This document shows, piece by piece, positions 35,431 to 44,346 of a DNA stretch of 64,000 nucleotides. Source of the DNA: Microvelia longipes (lineage: Eukaryota; Arthropoda; Insecta; Hemiptera; Veliidae); the NCBI GenBank assembly GCA_018340805.1, contig JACMZG010001913.1, positions 13,388,348 through 13,452,347 on the forward strand, given 5' to 3'. Under the pieces are notes generated by a model. It saw only the letters and a program-made list of their open reading frames with translations. It ran no database searches and was not told the DNA's origin. A program made the translations under genes and the position numbers. Within the stretch, counting starts at the first letter, position 1; each line of letters starts with the position of its first letter.

Positions 35431-38400
35431 AAAAATAAATTTAAATTCTTCATTAGTAGGTCCTCTCTTCTAAAAAAACAACCCCCACCCCAACACCCTC
35501 CATGACCCCATCCTTATAAGCTCATTTTTTCTTCAAAAATTGGCTAATAAGTAAAATACCAAACGGGTTAAAATAATTGAGTCTGCATTGGCAAATAGTA
35601 AACATGGTTGATTTTCTTAATGATTAAATCCACTTGTTCTTTAAACCTTACATCTATAATACAACACACGGCTAAAATCAGTTGACAGCACAGGAAATAA
35701 TGCGAGGGAGCCAATGAGGTTAGTCCTGGATTTTAAACCACACCCTCAATTTAAAATCAGGCCACCCTAATTGGTTCCTCAACACTATTTTCCCACGTGT
35801 GTCAACTTATTTTAGCGTCATACTAAACTTATTGTTGAGCCTAATAATTTGGTTAAAGAAACTATTTAAAATGAATATAAAATAATAGGATTTCTGCCTT
35901 TCAACACTTACCATAGGGAGCCATCCAGTTATAATATCATAAACAATAACAGCTCCCAAAGAGTGAGCTATTACAGACACTTTAGGCACTTTACGAGGAT
36001 TCCTTTCTCTAAACATTGAATATAATCTGTTTATTTCAGTAGTAAGTCCGTCTTGAACTTCAGCACAGAATATTGGGCTTGTGTAGTACATTATGTCCAT
36101 GGCTGATGTGTTGAGAAGTTGGCGTAACATTTTCACATGTAATGGTGTTATTGCATCAACAGTGCCTATCAAACATATTTAAGTTTAAATTAAAACTGTA
36201 TTCATAAAAAAAATATTAACAGTAGGGATAACTACGTTCAATAATTTATAAGAAACAAATAAAGCTACTTGTCTTTGGCACAAGATTTATTTTAAATTTA
36301 AAAACAGGGGCTTTCGGCCTCTTTGCCACTCCGCATCCTCAGAAATAGGGGCTGCTTCACCCCCCCCCCAGCGCCTCATCATGGCAACTTTGTGGCCACA
36401 TGGTTGTTGCACTATATCAGTTTGTCATATTACTGGTTTAAATAAGTGGCATACTACCACGATATAAGTGCATTTTCAAATGTAATAGAGAAAAAACTTG
36501 ATTTGTTACATTATGTCAATTTATGACATATTGTTTGACATATGTAACAATTATGTATTGTTTTGTTTACATATATCAATTAATGACATATTGTTTTGTT
36601 CACATTATATCAATTAATGACATATTGTTTTGTTTACATTATATCAATTAATGACATATTGTTTTGTTACATTATATCAATTAATGACATATGTTTTGTT
36701 CACATTGACATACATTATATCAATTAATGACATATTGTTTTGTTTACATTATATCAATTAATGACATATTGTTTTGTTTGACATATAGGTCAATCAACAA
36801 AACTAAAATTAAAATGAAACTTAGTATTTTTGTGATTCATACATAGTAGTATATCTGTAACAATTTCAGCCCAATCTAAACACTATATAAAGATTAGTGA
36901 TTTTTTGAAATGTTTGTGCAATTACTGTTTCGGTGAGGAAAAGTTCCAAGATATCCGGCAAGGTTCGGGTAACTGGAACTGGATCCAAAAAACCTTAGGC
37001 GGATGTAAAAAGATACGTTATTATCACCTTAGCAATAAAATTGTTCTCTACTGACAATTTTAAGGCCCTAAAAAGAATAGTTGACAAAAAGCAAATGTAT
37101 ATTAATCAAATAGATAAATAGAGCCACTATACCTCCGTCAAGAGTTAAATTACTTCTCCATTCTACAGGAAAAAATTCAACTCTTTTATCAAAATCAGAA
37201 AAATATTTCTCTTTCAATAAAGTTACTCTTTCTCTAATTCTGAAAACAAAATTAAAAAGATAAATAAAAATATTAATTACATAGTCTAGAATAGTGTAGA
37301 CTGCATTCCCTTATTGTTAATTTGTTTAGCAATCATACTTAATAAAACGTTTAGCCAAGCAAAGCAAATTTCTTTGATTGAAAGAAAATTTTGTATAATA
37401 AATAAAACATTATAATTTAAAAAAATGTTTTAATAATACTTGGTCTAATATCACAATAAAATAAAATAAATCAGACGCGTTTCGGGAAGTATCCCATCAT
37501 CAGTGTGTGTATAAACTAAACTTAAATTTCTTATTGCTATGTTTAGGAGGTAAAATTAGAAGGATGGGAGAAATCTAAGATCTAGGGAACAAAAGAAATG
37601 GAGTGTTTTTACCTGTACCACCTGTTCTAAGTATTTAACAAGTTCCTAAAGTAATTACACATACATATTATGACTTCTATTTCACTTAGTATTAATATTA
37701 TTATTATTTAGTTTAAATACAAAACATTTTTATTTATTTATTATATGCTTATTTAATTAAAACGCGTCTGATTTATTTTATTCTGATATTAGACCAAGTA
37801 TGATTAAACAATTTTTTTAAATTATAGTGTTTTATTTATTATATAAAATGTGCAATTATCACAAAATTTCAGTTGAAACAACAATTTTGAAATAAAATAG
37901 CAATGGGCACATTCGCTATTTTATACATCACATCAAGAACAAGAACTTTATTGATTTCATTAAGACACAAAAAATTGCACAATAGAAAAAAGTCAGAAAA
38001 TTGCATAAAAAATAATATTAAAGAAAAGAAATATACTTATTTATGTTTTTTTACAAAAATCAAACCACTCTTTGAGTGGTTTGTGTTTTATAATAACAAG
38101 GATTATATTTCTTTTCGAACAATTTATATAATAAAATTAATAATAAAATTGTTTATTTCCACCAAAATAAAATACAAATTACAAAAATATTTTTTTACAA
38201 TATTTGATTATTTAAAAACATATTGTACAAATATATTTATTTTTAATTAATAATTTGGCGAGGGCCCTCAGTAGGAGTTATAACTCCTAGAGCAAGAGTA
38301 TATAAACACAGATAATTTTAAAAAGAAAAATCATTTTTTTCAACTAAAATGATACTAATGGGATCGTCTGCATAAAAGTGGCAAAGAGAAGGGGATGATT

Positions 38401-41193
38401 CCACACATATATACATCAAATACAAATGTGTATGTATATGCAAATTGAATGACGGAATCGATCCCTCCTACCTGCCCCTCCATATCTTTCAATTCAAAGT
38501 TTAATTTTATTTTTAATCCGCAAAAAAATAAGCCAAAGTAAAATTGAAACTTACAGTGATGTATTCCTAAATATTTGAGCTCCAATATTCATTTTCTGTC
38601 CAATACCGTGAACTACAAACACTAAGTGTTCTATATCTGTTTGCTTGTCTTCGTCTGTAGCTAAATATTTATATCCTCGAACTAATTTTGAACCAGTAGC
38701 TATAGAAAATAGAATTATAATTAAAAGAATATGAAAAGCAGAGTTAACCTAATAGAAATATTTTTAATTTTAATTTGGAATATTGTAACATGAAATAATA
38801 GTACGGAATAGCAGATTTTATTATTTTAATCCATGAATTTCTAATTATTAATATCTTTTTATGTCTCTCTATCTCTACCTACTATTAATTATTTATTTTT
38901 ATTATAGATTCCTACTTATTTAATATTATAAATAAGATAACTTATAATTTTAGTTTTATCCATATATTCAAATGAAATTGCTATCTAATTTGATCCTCAA
39001 TAGCTCCGTCAGTTTATTTTCCTCATTAAAGCACTCTTTGTGGTAAAATTGAAAAAGTTCAAAAGAAATTCCTTAGAATAATGGCTAATAAAGAGAAATT
39101 TCAAATAAATAATGGTTCTGATTACAATAGTTGCCTGAACTCACTAAATATGGCATAGAAATATATACTAGAGGGAGCATAGTCTATCTCAATACATTGA
39201 AAGGCCTGAACCATTGTATTGGGGCTCTGTGAAGCCCCATTGAAACCTCCTTTAAGAGTGGGTTAAGGTTATAATAAATCAATTGTTTTCGGCTTCCTGT
39301 ACATAGTTTGTGTTTAGATTTGTATTTTTAACATTCTTCTATATAAGTTACTGTAATTTTGTACTGATTATTTGATTATATTTTAAGGGAAGGTGGTCAG
39401 GTTACTTTTTCAATGTTTCAAAATTCAACTAATAGGGCCCTCTATGAAATATGGTGTCTATATAAAAGAGAAGAATTTCTCATGATCTGATACTCTTAGT
39501 TAAGATTATTAACAGCAAAATAGACTCTTCATATCTATTAAACTGTGTTAATTCCAATGTGCCCACTAAAGTAATATATAAACCAAGTAGGGAAACAAAG
39601 GTGATTTCAGTCAGATCAGGCATGTAGTTCACATTTTGTCCACCAGGGAATTGGCTCAAATTTTCCTATGGGCGCGGCCATTTTGTTTTACCCTAGTAAA
39701 TGTAATCAAACTATTTACGGTACTCAAAATTTTTGCATTTTTTTTACATTTTAGAATAAAATGTTAAAATTTGTGTAAGAAATACATTTTGCCACATCCA
39801 ATAGAGGTTCAAGAGCAAATTTTTAAATACTAGATTTGTTTAAATTACTTAAAACATGCAGCTAATTAACATTTTTATCGATTGCACTATTTAACTCAGT
39901 ACATTTTTGTGAGTGATGTTTGATTTTCCTCTTAAAATATTGATTGTAACTGGTAAGTTAACCACTATAACCTAAAATTACCGAATATAATAAAAGCAAT
40001 CATAATTTTAAGTTATATAAGCCAATACAATGTTGTCTGTATGTCCTTCAAAATCCTAATAAAACACGTGGTTTACCTTTACTGTAGTTTCAATACAAAA
40101 TCATTAAATTATCACGTACATATTACAGTACGAAAACACAATAAAAAGTAAAACTCACCTAATGTTATCATGGTTGCCTATAAAATTAAGTTAAAAAAGA
40201 TGTAAATCCTTAAAGGCTCATCCGCAGCTATTTCAATTTTAGCTATTCTTTATTTTTTGAACCAGCAATCAGCTGATCACGTAAGTCTGAATTTTTTTAC
40301 ACAGGTTAGTGTATAGGAGTTTCCCTACTTGGTTTATATATTACTTTAGTACTTACTTATACTACCAGGTCACCATGGACTAAATAGTCCTTTAAAAAGA
40401 ATGGCTAAACTTCAAATACTCTTCCACAGCTTCAATTTTTTGCATATCCTCTAAACAATTCAAATTCCAAACTAAAATATATGTTTTATTTCTTGCTATA
40501 ATCTCCAATTTGTTTAATATTTGCATTTTCGCCTTTTTGCTAAACTTTTTATTCTAACTTCCTAAATATTGCAACCATTTAATTTATAATAATTATAATT
40601 AATTTATATTTGCATTACTTAATATTTGCATGCACTTTTTTATTTATTTATGTTAATTGTTTCATGTCTTGTAACTCATTATTTTTTTGTATGATATGGT
40701 TTATATAAAAGTATAATTTATTTATCATTATTTCATCCATTAACTTATTTGTTATTAAATAAAATAAATTATATACTCACATTTTTGAAAAATACCAATT
40801 TTTTGAGCAAAAGATCTCACTATTTTGGATGGCGTTGCTTGGCTGTATAGATACACCTCATGAGGCGAATACCAGTCAATATGAAAGTCAGATATTATTT
40901 CACTATGAATAGCTGCAAACAAAATTATTGTTTTATCAAATTAATTATTTAGCCACTTAGAATAATAATAATATAGAAAGAGCATAGGACTGTAAATACA
41001 ATGAAATTCCACTGATAACAAGAGAGCCAGTTTACTGGTGGTATAAGTAGGGGTACCACCCTAACAACAAAAAATTATTTTATGAACATGTCATAAATAT
41101 TCACTAATGAAGAAAGATCAAAGAAAACAAATATAATAATAATAAAAAACCAGCTAAGTTTATAATAAAAAAAGTCTTGAATAGCAAAATATA

Positions 41194-41244
<51 letters not shown>

Positions 41245-43742
41245 ATATAAAAATTAATACAAAATTACCTTTGGCAGTAGAATCAGAAAAGATCTCAGAT
41301 GGTTTCTTGCCTTCAAACAAGGAAAGATGGACACCCTCTAAGAAATCAGCTTGATCCTCTTCAAGAGGTTGCCATGTCTCGTAGAACCATGACCCTCGAG
41401 TTATTATAAATTCCTCACCTAAATAGTTAAATTCATATTTTAAATTCTTTCTTTGTACTTACATTTTCATAATGTATAAAAATATTTGTCTGTGTGTGCA
41501 ATTTTATTTAATTAAAATTTTTTTTAATAATTATTTTTGCATATAGGGTAATTTTGCCCTTTTATGAATTTATTTAATTAATAAATAAATACATACATTT
41601 TGTTGGTTTTCCAAAATAATAGAATATCAATGGTTTGAAAAACTGAGAACTCCACATACCCCCTTTATATTTTAAGTCTTTTTTTATATAAATTAATTTA
41701 AATTTTACATAAACTTTTCAAATGAAATTAATACATGGATATATGGAAGGATAAATTAATTATTCAGTAGGCCTTCTGTCTACAAATTAGGCAGAAATTT
41801 CTCCAAGCTGTGATCCCAATAGTTGTTTTAAGAGCGCGTGCTCCAGTAGTTAACACTACATGCGCTCTACGGAATAAGTTTGTTGTTAGTATGGCAAAAC
41901 TACAGTTATTTCCCTACTCCCATAACCCCTGTAGGGAAATAACCTCCTTCCCAGCATTCGTTCACTTCGTTTGTGGTTCTTCTTGTGTTTACATCGTTTT
42001 GTGTTGTGTGTGTTTTGTGAATTGTGTTTGTGTTGGACTGTTAACATTATTATTGCACTCAAATATTCTTTTTTATAACTTAAATAAATAAAAGCATAAC
42101 TGAAACTTTTATTTCAAGGCAGCCTTTTATGTAGCAATTTTTAAGAGCTGTCAAAACTAGTAAACATACAATTCTTTTTTAATGTAAAAACATATGAGTA
42201 CACTTATTATTTCCCTTCACAATTCATTTTTTTCCACATTTGCATACTTCCTAAATAATAAAACTACACAAAAGAAATGTAGAAACATCGCCAAGAAAAC
42301 ACGGGTAACATAACCTGATTTGTTTACAAAGTTTTTTCCCCGCTGCCTTTTTGTAGGGATTTTTTTTTAGAATCGGTGGTGCCTAAACTGAGCTGTCAAG
42401 ATTTTTAAAGTAATCGATACACTGTACTTAGGAGCATTGCTGTATTGGGGTAATCTTTATTAAATAAAAACAACTAACAATATTTAGTAATCACTATAAC
42501 TTACTTCTAATTATAAAATAATGCAAACAACATGGCAGCTCTATTTATATCTTTGTCTTAAAGTTTGACTTTTTAAGTAATTTGTTTCTGTGGATAGGAC
42601 CGCATCCAGGAGGCCCACCTTCTGAGTATAATTATCTAATCTTGATGCTCGTAATAAATACTAAACCTGTAGCAATCCTGAACAAGTTCCCTTGGGTGTA
42701 GGGACCATGTGAAATGTGTTGTGTATTGCTGAGGAACGGGACAAATAAAATGTGACATATACTATTTTTTTTAAAGTTCCAAATGAAGAGAAAACGAAGA
42801 AATAACAATATATACAACAATATAAAAAAACTATAAAACATGTAAAAAATTAAATTAAATAAATATAAGATGAATATATATAAGAATAAATTTATATTGT
42901 CAAGGTATTAAAATATAATAAGAATAATATATAAGAGTAAATGTATTTTACTAAAGTATTTACAATATATGAAGAAATATACAAGAAGAGATGAGATATA
43001 AGAAATATATATAAATTTAAGAACGAAGAAATATGTACAAAGGGAGAAAAAAAAAAATAAAACCTTAAAAGAGTGGGAAAACAAAAAAAGTCTTAAAAGA
43101 GTGGGAAAACAAAAAAAGTCTTATTAGAGTGGGAAAACACTTCCCTTCTAAAAGACACAACTTCTTTGAATGTCAATAAGCCTAGGATTCAATACAAGAA
43201 AGAGCGAACATACCTGGCCAATAAATGGAGGCACATTTTCTGGATTTTATATCAGCTTCATATAATCCACCTCTAACTATTATGTGTTTACTAGACTGAC
43301 CACTATCTCTTCTACTAGACGGTATTTGACTCAGACTGCCTCTTCTATCTTCATTCTCCTGTCTGTCGTTATTCAAGGCACTATCACAACTTTGTTCTTC
43401 AGAACTGTTCTCCGTCAGAAACTCATCCTTGATCCTTCTAAAAGCGTTTTCTAACTGTAATGAATCATACCCACTAAATTCGATCCATGTTTTCCCTGTA
43501 TTTTTATAAAACCATCTGACCTCGCAAGGTATTAAAGCTTCGATTATTTTATTGTCGTGGTCGAAACTTTCATTTTTAGTCTTATGATGAATATTATCTT
43601 CATCTAATAAACTAGACGTGTTTTCGGCTGCATCGGCTTCTAAATTAAAATTTCCACTATTGAACGACAAACTATTGAGTTGCTCTTCAATAATATTAAC
43701 TAATGAGAACGGTTTATTGTCGTTACCTGCAGAATTTAACAT
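27026..43742 (-). CDS. PAPLA1: DDHD-domain phospholipase A1 (phosphatidic-acid-preferring, DDHD1/PAPLA1 type), 10 exons
   Basis: Exons on the minus strand are 43742-43214, 41418-41269, 40912-40781, 38699-38555, 37239-37133, 36165-35912, 35190-35137, 34303-34155, 31823-31627 and 27231-27026. They total 1923 nt, 640 residues, all GT-AG with matching phases. The family hydrolyses the sn-1 acyl chain of phospholipids, preferring phosphatidic acid, at cytosolic/ER-Golgi membranes. Visible parts: WWE-like region around residues 74-105 (EVRWFYKNTGKTW), an RRGSL site near 133, the HGIGQ loop at 301-305, the nucleophile elbow AHSLG at 421-425 with Ser423, and the DDHD residues D502, D579, H599 and D607. 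There is no SAM domain between elbow and DDHD domain, unlike DDHD2. It is shorter than mammalian DDHD1, and extra alternative exons inside intron 9 cannot be excluded. Confidence 0.93.
27303..28704 (+). repeat. Dispersed family A, split by MITE D
   Basis: Head 27303-27324, MITE, then 27967-28704 (TTTACCTCACCACATCGGAT to AATGAGGAAAAGTA). Lies in phospholipase intron 9. Confidence 0.85.
27325..27966. mobile_element. MITE family D copy 1 (642 bp), exact 8-bp target duplication, inside family A
   Basis: Ends TAAAGTGATGTAGAAATTCA / TGAATTTCTACATTACTTTA, flanked by ATCGAAAC at 27317-27324 and 27967-27974. Subterminal G-rich and C-rich tracts (GGGGTGGGGGCGTGGGACAC) pair. It is inserted in the head of a family A repeat, in phospholipase intron 9. 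Confidence 0.92.
29130..29373 (-). mobile_element. tRNA-derived SINE family 1, full copy
   Basis: On the minus strand it starts with a Leu/Ser-type tRNA-like head: A box TGGCCGAGGTCGTTAAGGCG and B box GGTTCGCATCCC (29302-29291). Its body contains GGGTTATCCCTGATGAGCCG and it ends in (ATT)n. Not a working tRNA gene. In phospholipase intron 9, sense orientation. Confidence 0.85.
29946..30205. repeat. ~260-bp foldback, arms ~115 bp, phospholipase intron 9
   Basis: Arms share CTGTCCCGCC, CGTTTCAAAGTGAAGTTGCT and AAGGGCCTTATTCAAACTG with their inverse at 30091-30205. The inner ~63 bp is nearly perfect, with a 26-nt loop. Confidence 0.85.
30225..30520. repeat. Dispersed family A pieces
   Basis: Tail piece at 30225-30286 (CTATATACCCACGATATGAA) and head piece at 30428-30520 (GGTATAGGGTATCTCAGAAC). 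Confidence 0.6.
30664..30735 (-). repeat. Fragment of the 316-bp hammerhead repeat
   Basis: About 70 bp matching 10028-10093 with scattered changes (shared GGAACTGTTCCAT and CACCTAGGAAATGTAACA). The ribozyme part is absent. It lies in intron 9 of the phospholipase gene. Confidence 0.75.
31627..31823 (-). CDS. PAPLA1: DDHD phospholipase exon 9
   Basis: Encodes residues 508-572. Starts LEPLIVRDYARISPLEIHAY and ends in a Pro/Ala/Thr-rich linker. The donor GAG|GTACTC is used here; reading through instead gives GTP and a stop, a possible truncated isoform lacking three of the four DDHD residues. Confidence 0.9.
31885..32562. mobile_element. MITE family E copy 2, phospholipase intron 8
   Basis: Same ends and interior as the 19.5-kb copy, with substitutions. 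Confidence 0.82.
32720..32935 (+). repeat. Dispersed family A, head part
   Basis: GTACGGGTCACCAGGG through TATACTTGCCATATTGAAAC. Faces the inverted copy to its right within intron 8. Confidence 0.7.
32970..33062 (+). repeat. Minisatellite, ~21-bp unit, 4-5 copies
   Basis: Unit GTACTTATAATTGTGTATAAT. In phospholipase intron 8, next to family A copies. Confidence 0.85.
33165..33652 (-). repeat. Dispersed family A, inverted copy lacking the 3' end
   Basis: Minus strand reads GGGTTCGGGGTATCTCGGAA, CGCTTCGCTCGTCCTCAGAA, then the middle of the family to the ATGACGTCAT block. Confidence 0.85.
33656..34090 (-). mobile_element. LINE 3' fragment with CxxC zinc-knuckle segment, phospholipase intron 8
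   Basis: Minus strand reads DSPVCHTCNKIDETVKRILL then DCPKYKTER, as found at the C-terminus of I/Jockey-type ORF2 proteins (CxxC..E.HILL.C). The AT-rich part at 33656-33830 resembles 61852-62040 and is probably its 3' UTR. Confidence 0.7.
34155..34303 (-). CDS. PAPLA1: DDHD phospholipase exon 8 (first D of DDHD)
   Basis: Encodes residues 458-506: LDNFFCIGSPLSVFLAMR and LCNRLYNIYHLTDPVAY. This begins the DDHD domain, with D502. Confidence 0.97.
34355..34660 (+). mobile_element. tRNA-derived SINE family 2
   Basis: A box GGGGTAGTGCACTAGTTAGC (34361-34380), B box GGGTTCAATCCC (34408-34419), then a body with GTACTCATAAACGATACC and GGCAAAATATAGGACCCTC. In phospholipase intron 7, antisense. Confidence 0.8.
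35137..35190 (-). CDS. PAPLA1: DDHD phospholipase exon 7
   Basis: Short 54-nt exon, residues 440-457 (GSSGDGNFIPGKSRLNFE). Phase 0 on both sides, so it could be skipped without a frameshift. Confidence 0.8.
35370..35428. repeat. (TA)n microsatellite, phospholipase intron 6
   Basis: Pure TA tract about 180 nt before exon 7 on the minus strand. Confidence 0.95.
35912..36165 (-). CDS. PAPLA1: DDHD phospholipase exon 6 (catalytic Ser)
   Basis: Encodes residues 356-439. Contains MDIMYYTSPIF and VSVIAHSLGAVIVYDIITGW. The GxSxG-type elbow has Ala in the first position, as seen in this family. Donor ATG|GTAAGT. Confidence 0.97.
36520..36785 (+). repeat. Minisatellite, ~38-bp unit, ~7 copies
   Basis: Unit ATTATATCAATTAATGACAT then ATTGTTTTGTT. 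In phospholipase intron 5. Confidence 0.88.
37133..37239 (-). CDS. PAPLA1: DDHD phospholipase exon 5
   Basis: Encodes residues 320-354 (RVEFFPVEWRSNLTLDG), the conserved FxPVEWR block. Confidence 0.95.
37434..37806. mobile_element. Foldback element with sense hammerhead motif, phospholipase intron 4
   Basis: Inverted arms of about 48 bp at 37434-37482 and 37760-37806 (TTGGTCTAATATCA.. and ..GATATTAGACCAA) both contain the ACGCGTCTGATTTATTTTAT end. The left arm extends into a complete hammerhead core on the minus strand. Confidence 0.7.
37466..37510 (-). ncRNA. Type I hammerhead-like motif with palindromic mini stem III
   Basis: Minus strand: CTGATGA (37503-37497), stem II GGGA-TACT-TCCC, GAAA (37483-37480), CGCG palindrome (37479-37476), U16.1 (37475), C17 (37474), then TG pairing CA ahead of the core. 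One extra T sits between core and stem II, as in the other copies. Mini stem III motifs of this sort are known from Penelope-like elements and are thought to work as dimers. Confidence 0.65.
38555..38699 (-). CDS. PAPLA1: DDHD phospholipase exon 4 (HGIGQ)
   Basis: Encodes residues 272-318. Contains HLVFVVHGIGQKMN, the start of the alpha/beta-hydrolase core. Donor CT|GTAAGT. Confidence 0.95.
39030..39563 (+). mobile_element. LINE reverse-transcriptase C-terminal fragment, interrupted by a MITE
   Basis: Plus-strand frame IEKVQKKFLRIMANKE ... LNSLNM, then after the MITE (39154-39446) VSI*KRRISHDLILLVKI and IINSKIDSSYLLNCV. This matches the region after the polymerase core in Jockey/CR1/RTE-like elements. 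It carries one internal stop and no active site, and is antisense to the phospholipase gene (intron 3). Confidence 0.75.
39154..39446. mobile_element. MITE family B copy 2 (293 bp), inserted in a LINE fragment
   Basis: Same ends and interior as the 6.2-kb copy, in the opposite orientation. Flanked by AAATATGG at 39146-39153 and 39447-39454. Removing it restores a continuous LINE reading frame. Confidence 0.92.
39565..40350. mobile_element. 786-bp DNA element with perfect 32-bp terminal inverted repeats
   Basis: 39565-39596 (starting ACTAAAGTAATATATAAACC) is perfectly inverted at 40319-40350. There is no obvious target duplication. The interior has no convincing ORF. It directly follows the LINE fragment in intron 3. 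Confidence 0.85.
40781..40912 (-). CDS. PAPLA1: DDHD phospholipase exon 3
   Basis: Encodes residues 228-270 (HIDWYSPHEVYLYSQATPSK). Acceptor TTTGCAG. The donor AAAT|GTGAGT was chosen over an upstream TTG|GTATTT because it fits the consensus and keeps frame with exon 4. Confidence 0.88.
40956..41150. mobile_element. MITE family C, one end only
   Basis: Begins CTTAGAATAATAATAATATA and follows the 16.5-kb copy read inward (AATGAAGAAAGATC shared). The other end is missing beside the TA microsatellite. Lies in phospholipase intron 2. Confidence 0.7.
41190..41250. repeat. (TA)n microsatellite, phospholipase intron 2
   Basis: Lies 19 nt past the exon 2 donor. Confidence 0.95.
41269..41418 (-). CDS. 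PAPLA1: DDHD phospholipase exon 2
   Basis: Encodes residues 178-226, including RGSWFYETWQPLEEDQADFL, a conserved family block. A TA microsatellite starts 19 nt into the following intron. Confidence 0.92.
41810..42430. mobile_element. Diverged relative of the 52.5-kb element, phospholipase intron 1
   Basis: Shares several blocks with 52514-52928 (CCCTGTAGGGAAATAACCTC, ATAACCTGATTTGTTTACA, GGTGCCTAAACTGAGCTGTC) but lacks intact terminal repeats. Confidence 0.55.
43060..43140 (+). repeat. ~27-bp tandem repeat, 3 copies
   Basis: Unit AAAAGAGTGGGAAAACAAAA. About 75 bp beyond the exon 1 donor of the phospholipase gene, within intron 1. Confidence 0.8.
43214..43742 (-). CDS. PAPLA1: DDHD phospholipase exon 1 (N-terminus, WWE-like)
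   Basis: Encodes residues 1-176 plus one base. Acidic, Ser/Asn-rich start, then EVRWFYKNTGKTWIEFSGYD and VRGGLYEADIKSRKCASIYW. Donor CAG|GTATGT at 43213. Confidence 0.92.
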
Positions 43743-44289
43743 CCTGTTTTGTTATTTTATCAAATTTTTTATAAAAAAATATTTAAAAAATTACTTACGA
43801 TACCACTAACTCTTAAAACTTAGATCCTAATTATAATAAAATGTCATAAACTCTAAATTAAGTTAAGCTTAAATTAATTAGGTATAAAATCAGGGACATT
43901 ATATAAAAACGTTTGAGAAAAATTTTGAGGAAACTGCGGAAAAATCGAACTTTGAGATGATCTCATGCTTGCTTTAAGATGGATTAAAAAATTCAATAAT
44001 TTTATTATTTTATTTATACTCAGATTCATTCACTTGCAAATAATTAAAATTTATTTTTTATAATTGTATCAAATAATATTGTAATCACCATCAGTAATCA
44101 GTCTCCTAAAAGAAATTAACTTTAAGTTATAAATAATTACAAGTTTATTAATGAAATTATCACCTAACATTAAATTAATTTAAGGCATAACTTGAACCTC
44201 AATACTAACAGTATTTGTACAACCAAACCTGGGTATTAAAAATCGAAAGTTTTTGGAAATTTTGTCGAAAATTTTCCGCAGTTTCAAAA
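43743..44289. promoter_or_regulatory. Shared intergenic region between the divergent DDHD phospholipase and SdhB genes
   Basis: The 547 bp between the two start codons must hold both 5' UTRs and promoters, unless there are unseen upstream non-coding exons. On the minus side an in-frame TAA lies nine bases upstream of the phospholipase ATG, fixing that start. No convincing TATA box could be singled out in the AT-rich sequence. Confidence 0.6.
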
Positions 44290-44346
44290 ATGGCAGCTGT
44301 TAGCGAAGTCCTACTTTTTCGTGTGGCCAAACTTTCATTGAATCCG
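44290..44346 (+). CDS. SdhB: SdhB exon 1
   Basis: Encodes residues 1-19 ([19 protein letters not shown]), the start of the targeting peptide, and ends in phase 0 at CCG|GTAATT. The ATG is inferred from its position, the leader-like composition and the clean donor. Confidence 0.85.

Noticed and set aside
36525..36785. Regular repeats resembling a CRISPR array
   Set aside because: The units are direct minisatellite repeats without unique spacers, in a eukaryotic intron. The same applies to 23505-24292, 47205-47495 and 56717-57335.
39655..39690. GCGCGGCCATTTTG resembling a promoter factor site
   Set aside because: It lies in the interior of the 32-bp-TIR element, with no nearby start of transcription; most likely chance or element sequence.
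40160..40185. Tiny minus-strand exon with ATG and GTGAGT donor in intron 3
   Set aside because: A 19-nt insertion would break the phospholipase frame between exons 3 and 4, and it lies within a DNA element.
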